This document shows positions 38,150 to 53,100 of a DNA stretch of 64,000 bases, in pieces. The stretch spans positions 310,001 to 374,000 of the forward strand of contig VXBP01003622.1 in assembly GCA_013400115.1 (NCBI GenBank), in the 5' to 3' direction. The DNA is from Rhinopomastus cyanomelas. Lineage: Eukaryota > Chordata > Aves > Bucerotiformes > Rhinopomastidae. A program made the translations under genes and the position numbers. Under the pieces are notes generated by a model. It ran no database searches, was not told the origin of the DNA, and saw nothing but the letters and a program-made list of their open reading frames with translations. The number at the start of each line of letters is the position of its first letter. Within the stretch, counting starts at the first letter, position 1.

Positions 38150-41100
38150 GTGAATAGAAGCACAGGGGGAAGCTCCTCTATGCAGTCTCACTACTGCTTT
38201 TCCTTCTCCTCCTTCCCCACTGTCCTCCTGCACCCTTTCCTTACCTGACAGACCCTGAGTCCTGCTGCTTTGTCCCCCCATGCCCAGCAAAACACTCTGT
38301 GCAGCAGAAGACTGTTGCTCTTTCTCTTCTTTCACCTAGAGTGAAGCTGGTCAGAAGAATAAAGCTCTTCCTCCACATGCTAACACCAGGGAGCTGTCTT
38401 GCTACTTTTGATGGTGTTGACCTAATGAGTGAACTGGCAAGCTGGGCAGGCGATTTGTTGTTTTCTTGGGTCATCTTCTCTGTGTAAGCTCTATGGTTTT
38501 GAAAGTAAAGCTGAAAGCCAGAGATGGGCTCTTGGCTCTTCTTCTACTGTGTGAGGATATGTATAGTAAGCAGCTGGTGTTGCAGAAGACATCCCAAAAT
38601 CACCTTTCTTTTTCTCTTAGACACCTGACTTCAGGGCTCATTTACCGCTGCTTTTAAGAACAAACTGGGCAAATGGTAAGGCACTAAATGTGAATGTTTA
38701 AGCTGCTGCTAAGCATCGGGAAGCCCTCTCTGTGCTCTCTGTGGCTCGCTGTAGAATTTAACAGATTTTAAACGTTAATTTACAGGCATGCAAGGATCAG
38801 GGGACAACAGCATTTCTTTAAAGAAAATGTGAACTGAAATCCTGTTTGAGTTTGCATTGCTCGATACATTGGAATCAAACTTACCTCAAAGGGAACTCAT
38901 TAAAACACTGTAACACGAGTCATTACAAGACCTGCCACTAAATCTTAAATTTCCATGGCACATTGTAAGTTTGTTAATAACTAGTGTCATTAGTTTCCAT
39001 TACTGTGATTTACCTCAGATCACAGAGTATCATTTCTCTGCAAGATACGATTGTCAGCCACTGTAAATTGAAGTTAGTTAACACATCTGTGTAATTTCCA
39101 GGGTGAAAATGAGGACACTTTGGAAAGCAGTATGAGGGGAGTTTTTTAATACAAAGCAAACAATTATCAAGCAAAGGACCAGAGCTTGGCCCTGGGGAAG
39201 CCAGTAACATTTCTTAACACCTACTGCAACAATGACAAGGTATTAATTTGAAAAACAATGAGGACAACACAAACGTGGCAGTAGTCAAGTGTTACACTTT
39301 CAAGCAATTTTCAGCATGCCGGTCGTGCCCATTTCAAGGTGGCATTAAATGGATTGGCTGGTGCCCAGTCAACAGCAATGCTGTTTGTGGAATTAGATTT
39401 AATTGTTGAGTTTCTGTTCAACACCAGGATTTCCCCTCTGTCCTGTAGCCAATCAGAGTTTTTTTTCTATCTCCTTTCCCCAGGAAGACAGTGGCTTAGT
39501 AGGTCATCCTACGGCACAGCTTTGGGGAGCCGCGTGGGGCTGGTGGTTGATTCCATCAAACACCTTGGGGCTGTCAAGGAAGCCATTGTAATGTGGTTTT
39601 GTCTGCAGGGTAAGGTGGGGAAACAGCCAAAAAATAACTCAGATTAATGATTTTGCTCTATTTTACACACAGAATTGGAGCATCTGAGTGCCTCTGGGGA
39701 TGAAAACGGAGCCTCGCTCCTCCTGCATGGCCACGGTGCAAGTGTCTCCCAGGTGCAATAGTTTTGGAAAAGCTTGCAAGAGCTATACAGCATTTTACTG
39801 AGACCCCTTTCCTGGAGTTGCTTTAGTTTCCAGGGAAGTAGAGGCTTCTTTTGAGGTACCTAACGTTCTGTGATTCTGTGATGTGAAGGCATGCGGAACC
39901 CTCGTAGGAGTGTTCAGTGCGCATCTATACACTGGACATACAGGTCACTAAACTCGACGGAGTTTTTCTTGGTTTACATTGCCCAGTCTAACTGAATGCA
40001 GGATTTGCTGCAGTATATTAAGATCTACTCTTTTGCATTTGTAATTGCCCAGGATCTCTCTGCCTGTAAATGTTACAGTAACCTCTTCCTCCCAGCCAAC
40101 TTTCATATATTACACTTCAACTCAATTTAAATGTAAATTTCTGGCAAGTTAAGTGCTCTGTCTCAGAATGTTAAGGGCTCTTTTCCTTATGAATCAAGGT
40201 CTAATTAGAGGAGACGATGTACAGTTTTCCTATACCAATTACAGAAAAGTGGAAAAAATTATTTTCATTAACAATTTCCCAAGCACATGTTGCTAGCTCA
40301 TCACCATTTCCCCAAAGTAATAAAAAAGTCATTTTCCGAAAGAGTAAAATAAACCAACAATTAGAAGAACAAAAATAAAATAGATTAGCTAATGTGTTAG
40401 ATGTGTGTTGGCTCAGCTCTAACATGTCTGGACCTTTTTGTTTGGAAATCATACTGTATTTGTACAAGTCCAAATGAAGAATTAACAGAATGCACTGCTC
40501 CCTTTTTTAAAAAAAATGTGATTCAAGCCAATTGCATAAATATGGTACCTTTTTGACACCATCTGCAAGTTATTGCCTAAACAGCCTTGTAGGTCTCCAC
40601 AAGAGGGTAACTGCTCATTATTAACACCATGGAGATATTCTTTCCAGTTCAAACGTTAGAAGTGTGAAGGCCCATGGTTCAGTATTGGCTGTTAATGCAT
40701 AATGTGGGTTGCCACACATGCCACAAACCAAAGCACGATGCAAATTACTATGACAGAAGTTGTTTAAATTGTGCTTACGGGTACATCCACGTATTTGGAG
40801 GCAGCCTTCACCTGTAGAAGGAACAACAAGAAAGTTTACACCAGCAGCATGCTTTCAGGTCTTTGGTTTTTCTTTAAACACCTATGAGAACTTCTCCAGC
40901 CAAGACCTGGGGCAACATAATGCTGAGTAGGGGAAAAAGGGTGGTAAAACTATGTTCGCTGTCTGAAATAGGCAGGGGCACTACTTTTGTTGTCTTTTTG
41001 TAGAGGTAACTTTAGTGCTGCTAAAGCTCTAATAGCAACAGATGATAGTGTGGGAGTTGTGCTTCTCCCTCTTCTACTTTGGCGAGTGGAGGAAGATGGG

Positions 41101-44100
41101 GCTTATAAGTAGACATCGTTATTTTCTTGGGGGCCTCTTTCAGCACCTGATGCCATGTGTCTCCGAAGGCAATGAGTGTGTCTCCCATTGGGATCCACAT
41201 CCCAGAAATGTGGGGGCTTCCCCAGCAGCACAGGCACAATGGTAAAACAGGGCTAGCAGGCATCTGCAACGTGGTAACCACTGCAAAGTGCCCAAAGGAT
41301 CCTAAGTTTGCTGCCTACCCAGAGTTCCACACAGTGTGCTTCTCCTAGTTTTGCCTGGGATATTGTTTTCCCCCTTTTTTGCTGTCCCTGATGCTGGCAG
41401 GAGCTCATAGACCATGTTGGGACAGCATGCTCAAGCCACATAGCACACGAGTGCCCAAAAGCTTTCTGCTTCTCCAGACTCCCAACAGCTACATTAACTT
41501 TCTAGGACCTTTCCCCACTTTTAAGATAAATTATTGGAGGGAGGGTACCAGAAGGTGGATACAGCACAAGCTGTCGGGGGCTGCAAGACCCCAAATTAAC
41601 TTGTCTTTGGTTTGCCACGCAGCAGGGTGCACATCGCCTGGCGCGGGAGGTGGGGTGCCCCCTAACATCAGGGCCAACTTTTCCAATTGAGCAGTGCCCA
41701 GCTGGACAGAGAGACCTTTTTCCCACTGCAGCATAAGGCACTGTGTCTAGAAAGAGTACGGCTGGGATTTTCCACAACGCTTCTGCTTTTAATTAGGGTA
41801 AGCGTTGCCGGCCATCTTTGTTTGGGTGTAAAAGCTCACCTGCTTTTAAATATTTCTAAAGCTACCATTAAAACAGCCTAAATATAACACGCACACAGTT
41901 GCATCTTGGGATGAATAAATTATGTGTCCCGAATGAGAGAATGAATGTATGTGTGAGACAGAATGTGAGAGTGGGTGGAAGCACTCATATGGTGTGTGTG
42001 GGGGGTGCATAATTAAGCACAATGAGGCGATACAAAAGACCAGACTGGTGGTAATTGCCGAGGTGAACGCCGCAAGTATTGGCAGTGCCCTGGCTGCCAA
42101 GCTGGGGGGCAAAAGCAGAGGGAGGGGTAGGAGCAGGGCACTAAGCGCCTGCTACTGTGATGTGACTGGGGTCTGGCTGTTGGAGGGGATGGAGGGGCAT
42201 GGCCTCATCCCAGCACATGAGTGTAGGAAAGAGGTAGCAAAATCAGCACCAAGCCCTCACTCTCAACAAGGGGTCAACACTGTTCTCTCCTCTAGGTCCT
42301 CGCATCTCCTGCTAAACCCGAGTGGAAGAGCCTCAGCCTCCACACGTGAAGGCAGCTGCATGCTGGCCAAGGGCCGCAGCTCTGGAGGAGCAGGCAGTCA
42401 TGGCACGGCCACACTGGTATGGAGCAGCTGCAGGCAGCGCTGCCCAAGCCAGCTCCAAACCAGCTCTGTTTCCGAGCAGTAAAGCTGAACAACAAGGAGG
42501 ATAGCTCAGAAAACAATCAGGCTCGGCAGCCTGCAGAATTCAAGCTGTGATCGGTGCTCTGGGCTGCACTGTGCTATGCACCTCTGTCTTCAAATATCAC
42601 CCAGGACACAAAAGTAATGCAGTGGCACACCAGGAAACTTGCAATCTGAGCATCAATACCGTGCTCCTAGGTTCAGCTTAGCGTCACCTTCTCAAACTAC
42701 CCTCTTCTCCAAAGCCAAGAGGTGACAAGGGTAACTCAGTCAGCTTCCAGCAATCTCCCCTCTCCACCCACAAAAAGCTGAGCTGCTTCTCCTGCCCGCT
42801 CCCCTCTAATCAGAATAATGACTTGTTTTTCTTTGAACTCAGATTTGGCTACATTTAGAGAAATTTCCAAACTGCCGGATGTTGTGTGATTTTTGCTAGG
42901 CTGCCGTTTTTCACAGAGTATGTGACTTTGCCATGGATCGTCTCAGTTTACCATACAAATCCTGCGCAGAACAAAAATAAGATCTTTTACTTCTGTTTCC
43001 CTTGGGTAATATGTAGTCTTTAGTTTAAATTACCGTAGGTGTAATTCTCCACCTGCAGACACCATCTAGATTAAAGGGAATTTTAGCAGCTGCTGTCCCT
43101 GACTTAGTGAAGCTGCACATGCAGATGCTAGTGCAGGACCTGGGTTGCGGCTGCTGAGACACACTAAGATGTAGCAACAAATAGGAAAGGAAAAAACAGT
43201 CTGCCCAAATTTGGAAGGGTGTTTTCCTCTCAAAGTGCCGGGCACAGAGAAGTGACTAGTGAGGAATTATTAGGACAACAGATGCATTAAATTTTTTCTT
43301 GAATTTTGAGGAAGGAATTGGAAATGAGGATATCCCACTAGGTGATAAAACTGTCTGTCACAAGACCCCCAACTACATGTCACTTGTGGAGCGCCTGGAA
43401 AACCTGCCATGAAAGAAGTCGGTGGAAGGGGGTGGGAGACTAATGCTTTCTAGAGCTCAGCGGCTTGGACCATCACACTTTGTTGTATTTGTTCAGACAG
43501 GGAAGACGTGGGAGGTGGTGCAAGCATGCTGTAACAAGACAGAGTTTCTCTATTTATCACTGCAAAGACTAAACACAGTGAAAAGCATTATGATTGAAGG
43601 GAAGGGAGATGTTCTAAGCCCAGTGCCAAAGGGGTTGGAGCCGTTCCTCAGCCTCCTCTTGCAGCTGATGCTGCCCAGTGGCTCTCAGCCGAAGAGGTCT
43701 CTTGCTCAAGAAGGAGCAATCCTGTGCCAGTGCAGTGCTGGGAGCGAGGGCTCAGCACCTTCCTGGGGACATGTACATACCACAGTTTTCTTCCTAGCTG
43801 GAAACTCAGGAAACTTGAGCTACGGGGCCAGGTTCCATGGCTGCAGGGCTGCTGGAGTAGGACAGACTATTCTTCTGCTATTGGGGCAGCTAACTGTCAG
43901 TAACAACAGCAGAGTGAGGATGCCTGACCTTCAGGCACCTATGTGCTGCCTCGTCATGGGCACCCATAGCCCAAGCATGGCTGGAGGTTCCTCTGCCATC
44001 CAAGGGAGCAGCACTCAGCAACACAAACAGTAGGATGTGGTGGGAGCAGCACAGCATCAACCGAGAAACAGCTTGGATTCACAGAGAAGGAGGGGCTGCA

Positions 44101-47100
44101 CGTTAGACTGTCTACCCGGGCTGATGCTGATACTTCCGATGCCTGGAAAGCTGCCGCCTCCACATCCTCTGCTGCTGGCACGCGAGCATCTCCTAACCCT
44201 CTGACAGCACTAGAAAGAGGGAAGGCATCCATCTCAAGTCATCCTCTGCACACCCTTGAGCAGGAATGAGCATAACCCTGGGGTTCTAACCACACAGGGG
44301 TCATCCTGTGAGGACAGCTGGGCAGAGTGGGACACCCTCACTTCTCCTCCTTCTCTGAAGAACGAAGTGCTTCCAGCACACCTGAAAAGTAAGGACACGT
44401 TTTGAACCCCATGGTGGTTCAGGCAAGCTGCCAGAGTTGTGTGCACAGAGCCGCCCATGAGCAGAATTTCTTGACCCCACGGGTAAGCCTTCCTCTAACC
44501 ACCTCAGTGTCCAAACGGATCCTACAAAACTGCCTCAAACTCAGTGAAAAGTGCTGGAGAGTAGGAAAGAGCAAGCAGCAAAGACAACTGAACATTAGGG
44601 AGAAATGTGGCATTAGAAGCACCTTGTGCTGTGTAACCTCCAGGCATTTCCCCTACCATGTTCTCTTTCAGAAACAAAAAGGCTAAATCTCCCTACTTTT
44701 GAGTTCTGCTACTGAAGATGGCACTGAGAGGAACACATCTGTCAAGCAAGGCAGCAACGAGGCAATCTCTTTAGCTAGGAAAACTGCATTTACAATTGTC
44801 TACCCAAGTGTTACCTTTCTTTTCATCTTCTTATTCTTCCTCAACAGAACAAACTCTGCTCCACCAATCTGAATGATGACTGAAGAGGGCTTTACTCTGT
44901 ATTACAATACGATGGCCTATGCATCTTGGGGGCTTACGTACTGTACATTCGCATACACGTCGTTTGTCTGTTCATGTGGGGTTACAGGGCACAAACATCA
45001 CAGGATGGCAGCATTATTACATAGCTGATCGAGGCTGGGAGAACAGGAGAATACAACTGAGGGAAAAAAAAAGAAAAAGGAAAGGGAACTATTGTCTGTA
45101 CTTACAGTAAATGACAGGAAAGAAGAAAACAAAGTTCCTTCATCGTATCTAGACAGTTTGGCCAAGACTCCTTCCAAAATGGTGACAAACTATGAAGACA
45201 AAAAACACTGCAATTATTTTTAATAAATGAACAAGGGTGTAAAAACTAGCATTAGCTTCAAAGCAGCCAGTGGAGCTCTCAGTATTGCCAAACGAATGGA
45301 TGGCGTGTCCCTAAGCTCCACAGGCAGAGACGTGAGGAGAAAGGAGGGCTGCCTTTCAGTTGCTGGGTGGTAATCACCTCTCAGTGACATGGGTGATACT
45401 GGGGGCAGGAGGTGGGTGCAGTGCACAGGGAAGTCAGCCCAGCCTCTCTGGATGGGGAGGTTGGTGGTTCTTGATCCCAGCATGCAGTGTCAAACACACA
45501 GTTAGCTGGGTAATCTTGCAGAAGAATTGAGCTGGCATATGTTGGCGGATTATGTTTAAAGGTCTCCACTGTATAATAGGGATGACTTGTTCTTAGAAAG
45601 TTTGAAACTAGAGGAAAACACACCCCACCATCTTTCTCCCTACGAAACAATTCCCTTCCGTGTTAGCACAGCCCACCAAACCTACACAATCACCAAAGGG
45701 AAACGCTGGCAGCTAAGCTACAGGAGCTGACTCTGATGAAAAACAATTTCCAAACAATTAGGCTTGACATTTTGGAATGTATTCCCACTACTGTCACCTC
45801 TAAATTAATTTCCCAGAAGAGCATATGGTGATCTTGCACAAGACGAGTTATTCTGTCCACACAACCTTAGGCGTAGGAGTGGTGACCACCTCTGCATGCC
45901 ACCCCAGCGTCTATGCAGCGGCACTTAGCAGTGCCAGCCTCTGACTGCAGCCACCCTTGGTGCTGTGGGGTGATGCTGACCACAGTAGACCCTGTTAACA
46001 CAAAACCCATTCCTTAAACCGCTCTGGCCCACTATGGCAAATCCTGCTAGCAACACATTGCATCTTATGCAGTTCCTAATCATCAAAGAGTCATCACGAA
46101 AGGACCGGGAGATGTATGATCTTGTCTGTGAGAAACAAGAAGCCAGTTCAACATCTTAACGTGTCACTTTTTAATGGAAATGCACGTATTAAAAATGCGA
46201 TGTTAACAGCGAAGCACTTCACCTGGAGCCGAAGGTTACCTTTGCCACTAGGAGAGTTATCATTTCTTTGACGGTTTCCTCAATTAGCTCATCTATTTTT
46301 GAATGGTACTGGTGCTAAATAGAAATAAAAGGAGAAGGGAAATATTAGCATTGATCATAAGCAAGAGCTCTGTAGTTGTCAGACTCTCTTCTTGGTGAAC
46401 CACAAGAAACACTATTAAATCAAATAATTATGCAGCTTATTGCCCTGTGTCCCACCACAGTGGCCAGTGATTACTTGCACTTACAGGAGAGACCATGACC
46501 TCAGAAGAACCTTACCTCAATTTGTGAAGTATGGGCAAACCCTGCCCTCTTCAGTGCACCTGAGCTCTGGGAGCCACACACAGATGTTGGAAGAAAGGCT
46601 ATACCATCCTTGTGAACGCCAGCACCCAATACTCCTAGAGGCCCTGAAGTCTTCTTGATTCAGTTCTGTGGGCATTATCCTGCCCATTTTGCACTTGCAT
46701 CACACCTACCCCACTGGAGGGAAACAGGCAGCCCCTGCCCAGGGCAAATCAACGCCCTCAGGAGGGGAGTGGGGAGGATCTGCTGCTCCACAGAAGTTGC
46801 AATGGGTGCACCCATGGGGAGTGCTGCTGGACCCCTCTCATCTACCACAGCAAAGCACTTGAACCTGTGCTACACATTGGGATCAGCGGGCCCGTGGGCT
46901 CATTTAAATGTTTTGCTCAGGGACTATAGGATAGATTTCAAGAACATCCAACAAACAAGAAGAGTCTTTCTATCCCATGCAAAAGCCATCAGGCGGGGCA
47001 GCCCCAAGCCCTGGGTGGCAGCAGATCCCATGGCATGAGCTCAGAACCGGCTGACCAATGCCAGCACCTGCAGCATCAGCATTTCTGAGTCTTCAACCCA

Positions 47101-50100
47101 ATTGCTGCACATGCCAGACCTTGCTTAGCTCGGGAGCTCTGATGTAATCAGCTGCAATATGGCTAGAATAGGTACTAAAATACAGTCTTCTACTAATTTA
47201 GAAAAGACCTGTTTCCAATACAAGATTTAATTAGTGAAAACATGCAGTATATTCTTATTTTCAATGGACTGAGAAAATACTGATTATGACTGCTTTCCAA
47301 CACCAAACATGTGATTTTTCAGTCAAACATTTCGAGCACTGGTGCTAGTCACTATATTCATTACCACTTGGCATTAATATTGTTTTAAAATGTTAACATC
47401 AAATCACATTGAAAGAGACAAATCTGCTTTAAATACTAATCAGACTTTGGGAAGGAAGACTGAGGGCTTTACAAATGCTAGATATTGGTCTCAGTGTCTG
47501 ATTCGTAGTCTCTGAACTGCTCTACAGTTTGGGGATTTTTTTCTATGACAGTAACATATCAATACAATAATTTGGAAAAAAAGAAAATAAAAGTAGGACG
47601 GACTTACCCACTCTTTAGCAAACTTTTCAGATGATTTGGGACAGAAATAAAGAGGAAGGTGCAAAAGACAGGAAAAAGAACATATGAAGATAAACAATAA
47701 ATAAAACAAAACCCTTAACAAAAAAGGGACATATGAGAACAGCAGCATCATGCACAGAAACAATAAGCAATGGAAAATGAAATGTGATCAAAACTTCCTT
47801 TCACTGAAATGTCAAGAGATGACTACTGGTGTTACCTGCGGGCAGCAACACAGGGGAAGGGATCAGATTGTACCTAACTATTGATAGTCCCTTATGGTTT
47901 TGTTTCCCTCTGAAGAGGAGTGCAGGCAGGACTCAGCATCAGGGCAGCTGCACACCCCTCAACAGGGACGAATGTGCTGGCTGGGTGAGCCCTGCTGCAG
48001 GGGCAGGGCAGGGTACCGGTGCAGCACATCCCAGCCAAAGCCCTGGCTGGGGTCACTTGCAGCTTTGCCCAGGCTGGCACCACCACGCCACAGGCTGCAA
48101 TCTGCTGGGCCCGCTCAGAGGGGAAAACATACATGAGCAAGTGAGGTTTGCATTTGCAGTTCCCCTTTTGATGTTCTGTTTGGCAGGTCAAGACATACGT
48201 GACTCTTATGGGATCATAGTTAGAATTAATCTTTTTAAGGCAGAGTTAGCCCTTATCATCTCCCAAGATTGATGTGGCCATTCCCAGCACAGCTGGAGAT
48301 GTAGCTGTGGGACAACAGGGACCTGTTAACAGCTGGGTATGAGCAGGAGCTGCTGATGTCTTCAGCACACACAGCCAGGACCTCCTAAGGGAGATGAGGA
48401 AAGGGTTGTGCATATACTGGGACTGTCTTTCTCATAACATTTTCCTTCTGTGGCTGCATTTTCTGTGTGTGTGGAAGAACTCACAGCCAAGGATTTAACT
48501 AACTGCTTTCACTGGGTAAGTAATGAGTTTTAACTAAAAAATGGCTAGCAACGTGCAAAACAATACACTGTGGAATGCACTGACTGATGCATTTTCAATT
48601 AAAAGCTTGTTTAAAAAGCAAATTAAGAGCTCTGATGGAGCAAAACCGCAGCTCTGAGAGCAGGAGAGGACCCCGTGCACGCACTAAGGAGGTGTTGCAG
48701 GACTCTGATTGCTCATTCCCATCGCAGACTTGGAGCCAGGGACAGTTACTGTGCAGAATGGGGCCTGTGAAGCCGCAGGCCCTGCCTGGGCAGCTGCAGC
48801 AACAACCCCAGCTCCACCTCGGGAGGACGAGCACTGGCTAGGATGTGGTTGAAGAAGGCAGCAGTTTGGAAATCAACTGCTTGGTGCTGCTTCCGCAGAT
48901 GACTGGCTTTGTAAGCCAGCGTTTCTAACAGCTCCTTCTACATTTCTTACGAGAACACCCAAGGTTAAAGAACATATAACTGGTTTGTTTTACTCAGCGT
49001 GGCCCCTGCTTTCAATCGAGTTCATCACAGCTTGTTATTAGCTCAATTATTACAATCCATAATCAGTGCACTACAATGATTCAACTTGACTTTATGTGAT
49101 GAGTATCTTGCCTTGTCATGTAACAGATTGTGTGTACGTTGTATTTCTCTAAGGACCATCTGACCTTAGATATTAAATAGAAACATACTAGACCAACTGA
49201 GAAACATTTAATACATACATTTATCCCCTTAGATGTATTAAAAATTCAGAGGAAAAATAAATATTTAAGATGGTAAAGTATGTTTACCAAATGTTTTAAC
49301 AGCTGCCTTTAGAGACAAGGAGATGGAAATGAAATGATGGGTGTTTGTTTCACAGGGTAATGCTCGCAAAATGCTTTCAAGTGTCTGTTAAAGTGTCACT
49401 GAAGGTAGTCGTAAAGGGAAGGCCTTAGGGGTGGGAGCGGAATCACAGGAGTGAGGTCAAATAACTTGGTGAGAGAGTCTCTGCCCACATGCAGCTTGGA
49501 GGGTCAGAAAAATCACTGGCTTGTTTCTCATTAAAATGTCCTCTCTGGTTGGGTCTGCACAAATGCTCCTACCTGAATACCAGAGAGGGCAACGTGAGCT
49601 CTTCCTGCTGCTTTTGAGCTGTCTGCAAATGGACCACCTATTTTAGAAGCCATGTGGGAGCTGTAGCACTGATGAAGACTCCCCTCAGTTAATCGCATCT
49701 GTCCCTTCATCCTTGTCCATCCTGGGGCTGCAGGTGGCACTGGCTAAGCTGTGTGGCTGCCACACACCAGTGATGGGGACACAGAGGGACTGAAGGATGC
49801 AGAGACCCAGCTCCCCATAACTATGGACAAAGACACAGACTTGAAAGCCAGTTTGTCATCCCTCCGCCGACTACATCTTGCCGTTACCACCAGGGACTGG
49901 AAACGGTGAGGTAACATCTAGTTCTCCCCTTGCAGGCTCTAATGACAGATCTGCATCTGAACTTTAATGAACCCCAGTGCACGTGTCTCAGTCCACAGAC
50001 TTGGACAGCTTCAAGAAGAGGAGATGGAGATAGCTGAAACATGGAGTGGCACAAGCAAATGAAAGGGGAAGCAGAAACATTCATTAAAAGAAAGAAAAGA

Positions 50101-53100
50101 GAAAGGGAAGGTATAAAATTCTGCAGCCCTAAACAGTAACTCATGCACTGATAATTCGCATCTGCTTTACAGGTCTGTTAGTTCAGTTATCTGTTAAAAA
50201 CTTCATGTCCCAGCAACGGCTGTTTGCCATGGGAGTTAGGCTGTCTCCAAGCGACTGTACCAAACACCTTGAAGTGGCACAGGCAGATTTGCAGAGCTAA
50301 TCCCCACTGCAACCAAAAACAGCAGAGAAACAACTGTGCTGCCGCCTGCTACCTTCTCTCTTGCAGTTTGACTTGGGCTACACACACTCAAAATGTGGAG
50401 GAAACCATTGCAAGTACAGAGCAGCACACATCAGCATGGAAAGATGCAGTGAGTGCCTGGTCATGTTATATCCAGAGGCAGCTGATGGTATCAGTCTCAT
50501 GCTGTCTGAATTCTTAACCTGACAGGTTTATGAATGCTGTGAGCTTCCTCTGTCATGATACTGGAGTCTGCTAGTGCTTCCCAGGACTGTGCAAGTATAA
50601 TGCACAGTTTGACCCTGGTTTGCAGCATGGACCATCACAACCATGGCCCTTCCTGGCTTGACAGGGCACTGAGAGGGCAGGTTCTGCGGCTGCTGCAGGC
50701 TGAGGGGTTTGGGGAGGTAAGTGGGTATGAATATGGAACAGACAATGGTAGAGAAGTTCCCATCCAGACTTGGGAATAAAGCCCACTCAGGTTCTGCCTC
50801 AGCAGACCTGGAGGGCAAGGGAAGACTCTGATGATAAGCAGTATGAAATCTCTCTTGCAAGGGGACTCACAGATAAAATGCCATAACTGAAACATGTATA
50901 ATAAAAATAAAAAGAATGGTGGGATCAGATCCAAACACCACTGACATCAGGGCAAGGATCTGTGCTGCACCCAGTGGACTTTGGAGCAAGTCCTCTCAAG
51001 AAACAGAGTGAGGTAAACAACTCAAAAGACCCCCAAAGCAACTTGCAATGATTCATTGCAAAATCTGACCATGGACAGTTGTGGTGAAAGGGCTTATCTG
51101 GAAAATGCTGACAAGCAGCAGAACAGGAGAGCCAAACAGGATTTGTGAATTGATTTGTATATGAATATTCAATTTTGCTTGAAGCCGCTGTAAAAATTAT
51201 CTTTGTGATGCATTTAATGCAATTTACTGTGTCTTTCTAATTCATAGATCAATTAATTTCTACCTGGCTTCAGAAGAAAAAAATAATCAGAGATTAATTA
51301 AAACAGGAGTGTTGTTTGGAAACTTGAGTCATTAAGAACCTGGAAATCCAGGATCATCAAGCGTGGTGATTACAGCCTATACTCCAGGCAGTCACAGCAG
51401 CTACAATTTACTCTACTTCTGGAAGTTATCTGTTTTGGCAGTTTATATTTTATTTTTATGTTGTTATCTCCTTATGAGCATCACAGCAACAACTGGGCAC
51501 TTTTGTTTTCCTTATGTCTGCAGAAAACAGTCTCATACAGAAAATGCGTTGCCGACACCTGGCTCCAAGGTGCAGTTAATGACTCAATATGTACAGTCAT
51601 CATGCATCAACCAAGCATAAGAGACACCCTGTGCATACCACAGTCCTTGCAGAAAGCCACTGCTCAAGTGACAGCGATTCTGAATGCTTAAACTAATCAG
51701 GTTTATTCCAAAGCACCCCCCTGCGTATTCATCTGCACACTCTATATGGAATCCACAACTGATACAACGTGAGATTGGAAATCTCATGGCACTGCCTTGA
51801 AAAGCTGTGAAAGGCAGAACCTGCATTTTTACCTCTTGGCCCATTTCCATACTGCAAAGCTTTGTTGACTGAGCTTTGGCATCCACCATGACATTAAACA
51901 TGGTGCATATTGATTGAGGGACTCTGAAATCTGTTGATCGGCTGGTTTTCTGCAGCTTTACTTCAAATGCAATCCTGGTTCTGTTAAGGAAAGTAAAAAA
52001 AGGCATTTCAGTTGCTTTTAAACATCCTGAAGACAATAATAATAGTAGTAATAATGTGAAACAATACTGAGGGGAGCTTAAGAAGCCAGAAAGCCAACTG
52101 CTGCCAGGAGGGTTGTGGTGTGATTGTTACAAATGTGCTTTTACAAAAAATGATTTTCCAGTGTAAAAAAAGAAACCCACTTTCCAGAATACACACTACA
52201 TAGAGCGTGTGCAATGGTTTCAGGGAAATGGTGACTTTCTCATGCTTGATAAACAGTGTGAAGGTGTTACAAACAGCAGTGTCAACGTACATCTCTAATT
52301 TGGTGGCATCAGCTGACATATAACCACAGACAAACAGCCAGCCTGATGCACTAAAGGAACCTCCTATGGCTCTATGATATCAACTACAAATACAGAAACT
52401 CATTCATCACTAGACTGAAAGGACATTGCCAGACAATCGATTTTTTTAGGTCTACATGATTGCATTTTCTTGTTGAAAGTTCCCAATTATCTGTGAAGCT
52501 CACAGAATCGTTGACCTGTGCCAGCTGTATTCACCAGAGTATGTCCGCAGAATGCGTTGCTGCGGTTGTGCACAAGCCTGTTCCCCACTGCTACCTGCAG
52601 TTTCACTGAGCTCAAATCTGGCTGGCATCACTGGCAGTTACAAACCCTGTTACACTGAGAGTTTTGTTGGGCCGAGCATTACAGAGCTTGATCCCACGTC
52701 ATATTCCATGCATTTACAAGTCTAACATGGGGAACACTATGCAGTATGGTGGGCATAGCCTTGCCTTTCTTTGGAGCCCCTCTAGACAGATTGCAGAGGT
52801 ACTTCACTAATCTAACCTAACACAGAACAATTATCACATTGGAGAGAATCTGCCAACAAATTAACACAGGAGCTTCAATTTGGAAATAACAATATCAGCT
52901 GCAGCTCAGGAATAACTCTGATCTTGAACGATCCCCCAAGAGTTATGCAAATTAAAGCTCATTTACGAATGCGAAACTCCCGTCCTTGGGATCAGATCTG
53001 AGCTGGTAGGTAGGTCCTCCTGCCTGGGCTTATTAGTGAGACAGGCCTCCCTTGCCAGGGCTGCTTTCCTGACGGCACTGAAGCACAACGAGCGTGGAAG

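Larger units (their letters stand above)
38095..40778 (-). other. CADPS: CADPS intron, 2.7 kb
   Basis: GT-AG intron. It contains the (CT)n tract near its 3' end and a short CR1 tail remnant near 39850-39882. No exon is supported. Confidence 0.55.

Noticed and set aside
43422..44033. 203-codon plus-strand open frame antisense within a CADPS intron
   Set aside because: No recognisable motif and no promoter; consistent with chance.
44815..44839. 25-nt AG...GTAACA-flanked segment considered as a second CADPS microexon
   Set aside because: Not a multiple of three, it reads GAA GAA TAA from the preceding phase-0 exon, and the flanking exons already join perfectly without it.
52500..52512. CACAGAATCGTTG as a reversed CR1 end
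   Set aside because: Only a dozen bases resemble CR1 and the following sequence does not continue the match.
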